Notes under the pieces: model-generated
What the model saw: only the letters and a program-made list of their open reading frames with translations
What the model was told of the DNA's origin: nothing
The model's database searches: none
Assembly (NCBI GenBank): GCA_026874595.1
Contig: CM049319.1
Coordinates: 2,531,601-2,595,600 of the forward strand
DNA from: Sipunculus nudus
Lineage: Eukaryota; Annelida; Sipuncula; Golfingiida; Sipunculidae
Reading direction: 5' to 3'
DNA length: 64,000 nt
Shown here: positions 54,490-64,000 of the stretch, piece after piece
Layout: every line of letters begins with the position of its first letter
How positions within the stretch are numbered: the first letter of the stretch is position 1
Program-made: the position numbers and the translations under genes

Positions 54490-56417
54490 TACTGTGTCAA
54501 ATCATATTACATATAATGCAACCTATCTCAGACATACTGCTGTAAGCTTCCATCAGCATCATATAGCCATCAGCATCATATTAATATTGATAATTCGTCT
54601 GCTATGTGATCGTCAACTATGTCTACTTGCCTGTGAAAGCTGAACTCATTTCTCCACTTTCTGTAGCTAAACCAGAAAAGGCTATTACTTTAAATTTTAT
54701 ATTAAAATTAACAGTTTTTTTTGAGGAAGGTGACCCAAATGAGCTTAAATTTAATCGGATTTTTTAAATGGTGTTATTGAAACATACAAATTTAGTCAAT
54801 AGCAACATATGATAACTGATGTGGATGAACACCTTCAGCGACAGAATTCATGCTTATATAAACAATGATGACAATTAGAGGTTTATAAAATGCCCCGCCC
54901 CCGAAACATTTGCCGTCGGTGTAATGCATCATAATTGGGTAAAAAGTCTTTCTGAAACTTTAAACTTAAAAAATACATGAGCACAAATCGGCAACATATA
55001 GATGTATTCCCATGTATGCACACAAAAAACACGAAGTTAAATGCAATTAATTATATAATATTAAACTGGCTCATAATAGAAACACTTAACATGTTCTGTG
55101 TGATGATATCCCAAATTCAGGGATTCATTTGTATCTACTAGACTTACAAATGCAGATAACAAAATGATTTGCCGTGAACAGCCTATGACCAAAAGATCGC
55201 TAATTAATTACTCATATGCATTAAATAATCCATCAATCAATGCACGAGGATGACAAGCTACATTTCCCAAGAAAATAAAAAATAAAGATGATGACCTTGG
55301 ACTGTAGTAGGTACCTATATATATAAAAATGGTCATATAGGGGAGGGGGTTCTAATCACAAGGAAAAGTTGGCTATCGGTTGGGACACTTATATCGAGAA
55401 TATCTCAGTTAAGGTCATGTTTCGTTAAAGTCAACTTAACAGATTAACGTGCAGCCAAGGCTGTTGGTGGCATGCATAAGGAAAGAAAAAAAAATATTAT
55501 GGAATTTCACCATACACATTCTATTCCTTATTGCTGTATAAAATTTATGAGAACTAAAATGTATTGTCTACCTTAATGAATAATGTCGCCAAACTCATAT
55601 GTCAGCTATACAATCTTATTTCAATATACAAGGTCTGGTTTGTAAACATTTTTTTTTTCAGCATTCCTCTTTGTTTGCACTTCAAGTTCTGAATTTGGAT
55701 AGGGAGTCTGCATATTAGGGTGCAAGTTAAAGCTTTACTTAATTTAAAGAACTAATATGTTTTATAAATGAAATTTACGGCACTAAAACGGTGCTTATCG
55801 CGAGAAATTTTACACGTCTTATACTTGTTAGTTTAGTCTATCCTGCTGTCGATTCTGGAATAGGTCAAGATATAATTTCCCATGAAAATTTTTGTCCGGA
55901 AGCCCGCAGAAGATCATACATGCTTCAGCTAAATCATGGAGGGCCGAGTGCATGTCAGTCGGGTTGAGACTATACCATAGCTAATTTTGAGATCCACCTG
56001 TCTGAGGTGTGTAGCCGTGTTCCTACCTTACCCAGTGGCATTTTTCCCATTTACTGACTTTCTGTGTCTCAAAAGATATTTATCTATGTACTGTTGGCAC
56101 AGTACCACTATACTTCCACAAAACCTTTTGAAGAGGTTTGAGCATATTTGTGATCTGAGCCTGACAGATACTTTACCCGAATATCATAAAAAAATTTAAA
56201 GTAGTCAAATATCACTTATTCCGCCAGGATTTTCATCAAACTGGGCTGTGTTTTTTTTCATGAAAATGTGTTTCACGGTAAACGAACTCCATGGTTGGCG
56301 CCGAAAAAATTACCAAGGGCCTCGTGTGGGACATCTCATGGTGGTGATGAGGATCGTCTTCAAAATTTAAAGGATTGTTTCCTGTGTATCACCCTATTCC
56401 TCTACCAAATTTGTAAT
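54490..56417. other. Spacer between inverted arms
   Basis: About 1.9 kb of AT-rich sequence (about 2.2 kb counting the direct-repeat copy). No transposase, tyrosine recombinase or polymerase signature was seen on either strand. Confidence 0.45.
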
Positions 56418-57328
56418 GAAGATGCTGATATAGACAGAGCAAACAAGCAACAAACCAGGGCAGTAAGGGAAGTAAAACATAAAAATATACATCCTTAGTC
56501 TGTGAATGTTAGCGGCCACACATGGAAATCCAGTAGGATAACTTTTGATAGAATATGTAAAGACTGCATGAAAGTCATGGAGAAGGGGTGAAGGGCTTCA
56601 AGTATGACTCAGCTGTCTGTAATTCTTTTCGACCCCGCTATAATCATATATAAATATTTTTTGAGGGACCAGATAGTTTTTCATGCATGTAACAGCTTTG
56701 TCCTTCGCATGTACACACGTCTAAATACACACTATATACAAAAACTTACATAATCTTTTGTTATGCATGTCCTTTTTCATATTATAGGCAAACACATCGA
56801 ACCTTATTGTTTCATCATGAAGGTCATACATAGGTAACAAAAAAGCATATTATTTTTATAATGTATAACAGCTGTTTTCCAGAACGTTTGATAATCTCAT
56901 CTTTATCTATATTTGAGTGTTTAATTATTTTAACTTATTACCCTTGATCTGCAGAATGCTTTGGAACATACGTACTAACCAAATCATATGTTCAGTAAAT
57001 TTACAGTTTTTTTTCAAATGGGAGAATAGCTACATTGAAAATGGCGGACATTATGACAAAACAATACCAAAAATGAATTCTCTGGGTCATAATATCCCAG
57101 AATTCATGTGTTGGATCACCCTCAAAGGTAAAGGTAATTTTTGCTATTTTCGCATTATTTTGGCGGCCATTTTGTTTTATGCTAATTAGCAAAAATTGCC
57201 CAAGACTGACAGAGGGCCAAGCAGCATATTTTTCACACCTGATATGTGGGCAAACAAATTCCACAAAGAAAAAAAACTTAAGACCATAAAACAAGGTTAG
57301 CCAAAAAAATGACCTTTGGCTGCCGGAC
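56418..57328 (-). repeat. Right arm of 4.1-kb inverted duplication
   Basis: Inverted partner of 53215-54242. It ends CCGGAC followed by TA. The alignment runs from GAAGATGCTGATATAGACAG through TTAGCGGCCACA and TTTTCCAGAACGTTTGAT to AAACAAGGTT and the terminal CCGGAC. Confidence 0.88.
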
Positions 57329-57388
57329 TATTGGTAATTATGTTTTTATGAAGTGTCATGCAGAGTATATTAGGTTTTGAGATTCAAG

Positions 57389-57529
57389 ATGACATTACAA
57401 ATTACATTTTATTTAGTAACGCTGCTGTTAATGGTTGAGTTTGTCCCACCAACACATTCTTCGGCTTGCCAGATTGCATTGCATACAGGGAGTAAAGGTT
57501 TTGGCCCACAGGCAGGTTGTGAAAACAAG
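57389..57529 (+). CDS. Possible signal-peptide exon of an unrecognised secreted peptide
   Basis: An ATG at 57389 opens 47 codons ending at a possible donor AAG/GTATCA (57529/57530, phase 0). Residues 5-19 (ITFYLVTLLLMVEFV) form a hydrophobic core. A plausible signal-peptidase site follows THSSA at residue 26, leaving a tail with two Cys 17 residues apart (CQIALHTGSKGFGPQAGC). Without splicing, the frame runs on to a stop at 57583. Two AG dinucleotides upstream (near 57370 and 57383) could be acceptors, but the polypyrimidine tract is weak. It lies 60 bp outside the inverted duplication, on the same strand as the 63-kb exon. I do not recognise the family; it could be a small secreted protein exon, an alternative first coding exon or chance. 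Confidence 0.33.
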
Positions 57530-57824
57530 GTATCACTGAAATGGTACTCAATATACTTGCGACTTGTACAACCGAACACATAAAACCAACGGCAAAACAT
57601 ATATGTTGTTATCATGAAACTCATCAACCTCTTGATCCAACAAGCCCTTAATTGAATTCTATGGTCCCTTCTTTTCGTTTTGTAATTCGTCATAATTTGA
57701 ACATATCTCAGGAGCAACAGGGATCAAGTAGATCGGACTGTTAAATGAAACATTCATGGATACCTTGACTGACTGTACGTGTTTTGGTGACTATAATCAG
57801 ATAAACCAGGCAATAAACCAAAGC

Positions 57825-58046
57825 TTAATCAGTGATAGCGACGCCCAAGACCTCCGCGAGCGGATCTGTCCCGTGAAATGCTTTCAAAGGGTCCGGGACG
57901 ACAGCTGAGCCGCACGACGTTTTATTAACCCCCTCGTTTATAAGGGACATTATGTCTCCCCGGGGAAAGGAAAATCTGCAGCACTGCCATGACTTTTTAC
58001 CAACCAGCTCACTGAAGCAAATGCCACAAGTGTTGAATCGAGCCAA
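57825..58046. other. GC-balanced block of unknown nature
   Basis: This block is clearly richer in GC than its surroundings. The minus strand has a 73-codon frame with CGICFSEL and WQCC, but no recognised domain and no good splice borders. It could be an old exon, a conserved non-coding element or a repeat fragment. Confidence 0.25.
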
Positions 58047-58171
58047 TCTACGATACAGCCAGGGCCACTTTTGTACACAAATGATGAGCGTACCGTCAAG
58101 GGAATCCGCTACGTAACTCTACAGGTAATGGCCCACAGTTGGCACACAATATGTTGGTATAAATGTCGTAA

Positions 58172-58187
58172 GGGGGGGGGGGGGGGG
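58172..58187. repeat. 16-G homopolymer
   Basis: Uninterrupted G run on the plus strand. Confidence 0.95.
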
Positions 58188-59913
58188 TTGTAAACAGGAG
58201 AGAATTCAGAGTAGGTTAGGTTATTGAGTCCAGCCCGCGGGGAATTAAGCTGTCACAAGATGTATCAAAAATACTATTCCCCAAGAGGTCAAATCTTGTT
58301 GGCGTATTCTTTGGACTATCAGTTAATACTGATTAGGTGGTTATGTAGAGACTTCTCTAATCCAAAATGTAGAAAGTCATCTGTAAATTCGATCTGGAGA
58401 CTTGTTCTGTCTCAGGGACTTGCAACATTAGAAAATATAGCGATAATTCATCTACTGTCTACATTTAGAGTTCATACCCCAAAACGAGACAACAATTAAA
58501 AAAAAAAGGAATAATTGTAATATAAACCTGAGAGTATAAAAAGGCCTCCTTACCTGCGCTATGCATAATATGATAGAGGATAACAGTTGTGTAATTGATT
58601 GTTATTATGGTATAGATTATGTTATGTAGGTCGTAATAAATGCATGTTATTAATTACGCAGAGAGAAGCCAGTGGCTGATTAAGTGCTAAGGACATAAAT
58701 CCTAAGCCACAATCATTGCGTCAAGTGTTCGAGGTATCCAGTATGAGAGAGTAATTTAGACCCATGCATAAATCAATATAAGTAATTGATGCGTTATGTT
58801 TCTCGCGAACTGGAGCGCAATAAAAGATAGATGACAACGAAAAAAAAAATAAAAAATAAAACCTAGCAAATGCTATAAAAGTAATTATTAAATATATAAA
58901 GATAAATATCCTTGATTGAATGCAATAATAATAAAAATATTTGATACTAAGTAATGATAATGCAAAGTAATTATAATGAATAAAAAAACAGCAATAAAAA
59001 CATCTGGTTAAATGTGAGCATTTGCTATGAATTCAGGATGCAAACCGGAAAAAAAACGTCACGTGGCTGTTTCAGCCGGGTACTGTTGTTAAATTGTATG
59101 ATCACCAGGACTTTGCTGGGTAAATTATACCACGAGCTTTCTGGTCATGTGAGTGGTCGGTGCCTGGAGTCGTTTAATACATGTTTAAGAAAATTAATTA
59201 TGCATCCCAGTTATAATTTCAATGAACAAATTTTAATCTGTATAAAGCGCTTATTCATTTAATAAATTCATTTTTCATTTTTTTTTAAATTCATATTTAA
59301 ATTCATTTGAGTAAGAGGAGCTGATAGAAACTAAAGTGTGGTTTAATTTGTACCAGATCATGCATATTTCTAAGTGTAGGACAGGGAAATGTTCTGATTA
59401 CGTATCTTAGATATTGTTCAATATGAATCAGGTGTCCTTCCTGTTAAGTAAGAATGTTCAAATTGATCGATCGATTAAGAATCGATTAGGATCCAGGAAT
59501 CAGAAGAAAAGGTACCTTAAGACAGAAGGAGGCTGAGAGTATGACAAGTCCTAGGTTTGCTAAAATGCAATACCTGTATATATAACATTTTTATGTGTTA
59601 AAAAAATAAATTTAAATCGATGCCTGTATTTTATATTGACTCAAATATAAATTATGTAGATTACTGTAATGGTGGTATATCCTCGCCCTTCGGCACTTGA
59701 CTCATGACGGTTATTGATTGATAAAGACGTATTTTTGTCGATACAAGTACATGATATCTGAACAAGGCGAAACAAGTGTATTCCTGTCCTGGCATATATA
59801 TTACATCTTAAACATCATGTGTCTGACCTGCAGGGATCCGTAACAGTTTATTACCAGATATGATGAGCCTGGGGGTTTATCCCGGCCGGGCGTGTGACTG
59901 GGTCCTGGCCACG

Positions 59914-59925
59914 TTACGTCACGTG
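59914..59925. promoter_or_regulatory. Overlapping CRE-like and CACGTG sites
   Basis: TTACGTCACGTG merges a CRE-like TTACGTCA with an E-box CACGTG. It lies in a GC-richer patch (59875-59945) of the presumed intron. The same two motif types occur in the candidate promoter at 42 kb. An enhancer role is inference. Confidence 0.3.
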
Positions 59926-62371
59926 CCGCTCTGAAAAATACAGCTCATAATCCGACGACGTAGAAGCAAATATGTCGTAAATTACCTGGTCTGTCTGCCT
60001 GATCCACCTGAATTAACGGATGACGAGGGAATCATATCAATTTGCCTCCCAGCATACTGTGTTATACAATCAAATTCTGCAGCTACCTGTAGCCCATACG
60101 TAACATGCTTCTACCTCAGAAAATACGTTAAAGGTAGGGGGAAATGAACAATTATTGAATTCCTTCTCTTTCCTGTATTTTTTTTTATAATTAAATGTGT
60201 TTTGCAATTGAATCAGGATTTACATTGGAGAATGTCACACTGATCCAATTCTGAAACGAAAGGTAACGCTCACATGTTGATTTTAAAGAACTTCAATTGC
60301 TTAACACCAGCTATGCCAAGGTTTATACAGATGAAAAGTCCGTACACTCGAAAGGAAAAGTGAGAATAATAAAACCTTCGTTCATTTGATTCAACGAATA
60401 TATTCTGTATTTGGCTTAGTATTCAAATAACTCATAAAAGAGTATAAATAATGATTAAATTGAGATTAAGCTTTTAAAATTGCACAATTTTTGGATATCT
60501 ATTTGCATGGAAAAAAATATCGTAAAATGTAAGGTCGTATATTTACCGTAAATATCTGTGGATAAGTCCCACATACGACAGATATATCACCTTAGAGACA
60601 ACAACATACCATCTAATTTTTAGTGTATATAGTAAAATGGTTGACTCAGGCGTAGGTTTGTGGTTTCTCTTGATATTTATTTGTTTCTAAAATCTGAATA
60701 TTGGATCTAAAAATGATATACGAGAACATTAATGAAGATTTTTTTTTCATGAGATAATGCTAAAATATTGATAAAAATAATAAGAAGAGTTGACGCTGCT
60801 GCATATATGCTACATCAGCATTTGAACCATAATATGATACGATAATCGTAGCCAGCCATAATAGCCTGAATGTTGCTGGAATAAAATGCCATTGGACATA
60901 TGTATTGAGTTGAGCCCATGAACAAACGCATCGGTGCAAGTGTTTCGGATTCTCACTTCTCTTTTTCAGTTATCATGCCATGAACTCTTGACAGGTGTTA
61001 AGTTTATCTGCCGAATCGTATAAATGTTACTGGCTCTACCGAATCCAGTTTACGTGCGCGTTGCCGTGGTGCTAAATGGACTTGTAAAAATCTGCTTTTC
61101 CTGGAGATGCCGTATTCATGAAGAGGTAAACGGGATGTATTGCTAAAAGCTATCAAGCACGTGTTATCTGTTTAAGGGCTGTCTTTATACAACATCTGTC
61201 TAACGATGAGAGCTCATTGCCTCAACAGTTCCCTTTACAGGATATGCCTATCAACATAAGATCAGTGGCGACATTAATAGAAAAATGTGCTATAAATCCT
61301 AATGTTTTAGTGACCATATCTGCTATTTAAATGTATTTTCATATTATGGCATTTTTTAAGGATTTTTAAAAGAGTTTTACTTGTTATTATCATATTTTCC
61401 TACAATAAATATTCTCAGTAATGTTCAATTGTAATATCTCCTACTTTATTCATTGCATATACGTTTGTCTTTGTCAGGTAAAAATGCTCACACATGTGAG
61501 GCAGTTATATAGTAAATCACTGAACCTTCAATAATATGCACGTATTAGAATTGGAAAATTAATGTGTAATGTCAATTCAAGTAATTGAATAACGTGTTTT
61601 CTGAGTCATCACGTTTTTTTTGGTTTTGCAGAATATCATTAGCGAGAAAATGTTATAGTTATAATGATGTATAAATAATATCTAATTGTTATCAATATAT
61701 GTGAAAGTCTCATATTCTTAAAGGTTCCTTTAATCAATCATTTTATGTTGCGTTTATCTTATTACATTCTGCTGGTGTCCTCATCCATGGATTCACTATA
61801 GTTTTTACTGTTACTAATTCTTACATTGGTTTAGTTGTCACAATTTGGGCAGAAACATCACGTTTACTACCTATAAGGGTTTCTGTGCGTGGATATTGGC
61901 ATTGCATACAGATTCAGAATAAAATAACACCGAGTAGTCGGGTGTTTATTCAGTTATCAAACATGATATAATTTAAATTCATCTCAGGCATCTTTCCATC
62001 TGGTGACACTAACAGGAACCGGCCATATGTGAAAGCCAAGATATGCCATCCAAAGATAAGCCAGGTTTCCTCAATATTTAATACATTGGTGGGTCGCCTC
62101 CCAGACCTGGACTGTTATTATTTGTTTCCCAATCTGAATAAATTAATAGTTACTTGATAATATTAACCTCCTCCGTGTGTCCCAAACTCTGATATAAGTT
62201 TTCTTAGTTTTCAGACATTAGGCCGTTCAGTAGTAGAAAGGATAGGCAGCATGCAGGGTTTGAAAATGATTACCCGGGGTAAAAACCCAAATATATGCAA
62301 AGATGTCAGGAATTAATATTTCTCGGTATGATAATTGTATCAGATAAGAGAAAGCATAAGCATATGACGTG

Positions 62372-62515
62372 GGCCTGGACAGGCAAGGTCTAAAACTGTT
62401 GGTTCTCTCCGGCCACCCGTGTTCGATATCCGGCGTGGGTATGAGAGTGCGTTTATTGGACTCTCCAAGACGGATGAGTTTCTCCGGGCTCTCCGGTTTC
62501 CTCCTTGCAATTGGT
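62372..62515 (+). mobile_element. tRNA-derived SINE-like element
   Basis: Box-B-like GTTCGATATC (62421-62430) is followed by GAGTTTCTCCGGGCTCTCC and GGTTTCCTCC (62479-62504), a conserved central block shared with 38300-38460 (minus) and, more weakly, 62885-63000. An AAAAAA run follows. Confidence 0.6.
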
Positions 62516-62884
62516 TAAAAAAACCTGATTTTGTAAAAAGTTTATAATAAGCAGCATGACTGAGGCAAAGAAAGAAGTTTTCTGCTTTTATTGATATATT
62601 AAATGATGTCATTAAAATACTAGAGTTATTTCAAGATTAAATAAAAATTAAATTTATAAATGTATTAATTTAAGCAATGTAATTATTTTGTAATAGAAAT
62701 GCCTACTTATTTGTATTCAATTTATGGGAAATTTAAAGTTATGTTATGAATAAAATAGTAATTATTATGTTAAAATTAATTTCAAATAATTTATTTATTT
62801 TAATTAATTCTAATCATCATAATGTTTAATTGATTTTTTTTAATTAGCTGTATTATATAGGTACAGTCGAGGGGTGAAATATTC

Positions 62885-63000
62885 GGGTCTGTCTAGTGGC
62901 GTCCCAGGTTTGATCCCCAGCGTGGCTGGGACAGTGAGTTGTAATGACCCGTCCAATGTCGGCGATTTACTCTCGATTCCCAGGTTTCCTTTATCTGCAG
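62885..63000 (+). mobile_element. tRNA-derived SINE-like element adjacent to the signal-peptide exon
   Basis: A box-A-like TCTAGTGGCG and box-B-like GGTTTGATCCC (62907-62917) precede CCCGTCCAATGTCGGCG and CCCAGGTTTCCTTT. It ends about 95 bp before the splice acceptor of the exon at 63096. Confidence 0.55.
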
Positions 63001-63095
63001 ATACTACTATATGTCGGCCACCATCCGTGCCACGGTAGTGACTTGGTTAATTAAAACAACTATTCGTATAATCATTAAAAATATTTTTTTTTCAG

Positions 63096-63208
63096 AACAG
63101 ACTTCAGGTGCCTGTCACAATGAACCAGAAGACGTACTGCTGGGTGTCCCTGTTCCTCGTTGTCCTGCTCGGAGTTCTCTCCTGCCACTCACAAGCAGCA
63201 TCTTTACG
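63096..63208 (+). CDS. Signal-peptide exon of a secreted peptide/protein precursor (coding from 63120)
   Basis: A strong acceptor (TTTTTTTTCAG ending at 63095) opens the exon. Twenty-four untranslated bases precede an ATG at 63120 with A at -3. The coding part is 29 codons plus two bases, ending at a donor CG/GTAAAG (63208/63209), so the intron is phase 2. The n-region is MNQKTYC, the hydrophobic core is WVSLFLVVLLGVLS, and a Ser-Gln-Ala motif offers a signal-peptidase site before ASL. Codon choice is GC-richer than the surrounding DNA, consistent with real coding sequence. The mature sequence must lie beyond 64000. The neat 5' UTR exon plus signal-peptide exon layout is common in molluscan neuropeptide genes, but the family cannot be named from this piece. 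The likely promoter is at 42040-42115. Confidence 0.75.
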
Positions 63209-64000
63209 GTAAAGTTTTTACGACATCCTTACGACTTTAGGGAATCTTCAATGTAAACATGTTATATATAACTTTACTTTAAAATTTCTACGTCATCTTT
63301 ACGACTTTTTCATACATGTATTCATTTTATATACCCTCGTCTTTACGGTAAATGTCTTCGGTATTATAACACCTCGCATTTTTTAGATAAACAGTTATAA
63401 AACTTGATTAAGACTTCATTTATCATCCAAGGATCTTTTCTAAGTCTATCAAACATCGACTAGCACCTTAAGTTTTACAAAATGTAACCTGCTTAGAGTG
63501 TTGTGTCTTATTATTTGAGCTAGTGAGAAATACCGATAAATAAACTACATCGATGGAAGTAATCTGTCAAGAGTCATTTGGTTTATCGACATAAAAACAT
63601 GGATACATTGATACATTATCAGACATTATCTCACACAATGGTTAAACAGACAAACAAATTCTTCTTTAGTTAATCATTGACTTTTATTGACTGGAAAATA
63701 TTGTCATGGGGACTGTCAGGCCTGTTACATTATTCCAAGACAAATATTGACAAGTCGAAATACTAAGCTCCTTTAACTTGCATCGTCGAGACATGGTCAT
63801 GTCTGGGTCTTGTTCGGGGGGGGGGGGGGGGGGCAAGAACCTTTATTTTGATTTGGACGGGATTAAAGAAGGTAAAGATATACTGAGCGGTGACATAAGT
63901 CCTCCCCCCTCCCCCCGGTTTTGTATCATCGAATAAAACCCTAAAGCACTGTTATTCCCGCTCAGGCACGGTTGTGTTACTCGATGGTGCATTATTTAAA
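63209..64000 (+). other. Start of the next intron
   Basis: Begins GTAAAG. AT-rich, with an 18-G run (63816-63833) and two short C runs (63903-63917). No further exon is visible before the window ends. Confidence 0.5.
63816..63833. repeat. 18-G homopolymer
   Basis: Uninterrupted G run, about 600 bp into the intron after the signal-peptide exon. Confidence 0.95.

Larger units (their letters stand above)
42193..63095 (+). other. Presumed 20.9-kb first intron, with gene-free stretches
   Basis: It begins GTAGGT and ends in TTTTTTTTCAG. Between 42193 and about 47340, 47425-51440, 51590-52185, 52230-53210 and 58200-62370 I see AT-rich unique sequence with no supportable exon, apart from isolated motifs listed separately. 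It contains a minisatellite, a large inverted duplication and two SINE-like pieces. Treating all of this as one intron is an inference from the two flanking splice sites. Confidence 0.4.

Overview
The window looks like a stretch of a eukaryotic, probably molluscan and perhaps bivalve, nuclear genome. It is AT-rich, with no bacterial-style gene packing and no long open frame. It holds many microsatellites and unusually many long G/C homopolymers. Several repeats resemble ones I know from mollusc genomes, such as the tract ending in ACGACGCACGACGG...CATCGCATAA and the TCTCATAG...GGTCATGACC repeat. The phylum is an inference from repeat style and was not tested by a search.

The first 42 kb is almost entirely repeat-derived. 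It contains: three copies of a tRNA-derived SINE (117-433, 15470-15797, 33967-34248); a duplicated hairpin-bearing repeat (5389-5691 and 8048-8340); a direct duplication carrying a 45-bp palindrome (5955-7140); a complete 520-bp foldback element with 7-bp target duplications (9365-9884); three dead non-LTR retrotransposons (12395-14540 minus, 27210-28296 plus, 40150-41045 minus); and one LTR-retrotransposon family. That LTR family is present as an LTR at 18120-18673, a solo LTR at 30509-31364 and an internally deleted element at 35370-37880 that keeps gag and a tRNA-Pro-like primer site. None of these elements can encode an intact product.

The best candidate for a functional gene is on the plus strand of the right-hand third. 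A compact promoter (two CRE-like sites, a CACGTG box and a TATAAAAG box, 42040-42115) is followed by a short non-coding exon with a splice donor at 42192/42193. About 21 kb downstream an exon at 63096-63208 has a strong acceptor, a start codon, a clear signal peptide and a splice donor. This arrangement suits a secreted peptide or protein precursor, possibly a neuropeptide. The mature part lies beyond the window and I cannot name the family. A second, weaker signal-peptide-like exon lies at 57389-57529.

The presumed intron (42193-63095) holds a 3 x 48-bp minisatellite, a 4.1-kb inverted duplication (53215-57328) with GTCCGG ends flanked by TA, and two tRNA-derived SINE-like pieces just before the signal-peptide exon. 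No intact rRNA or tRNA gene, CRISPR array or prokaryotic feature was seen.
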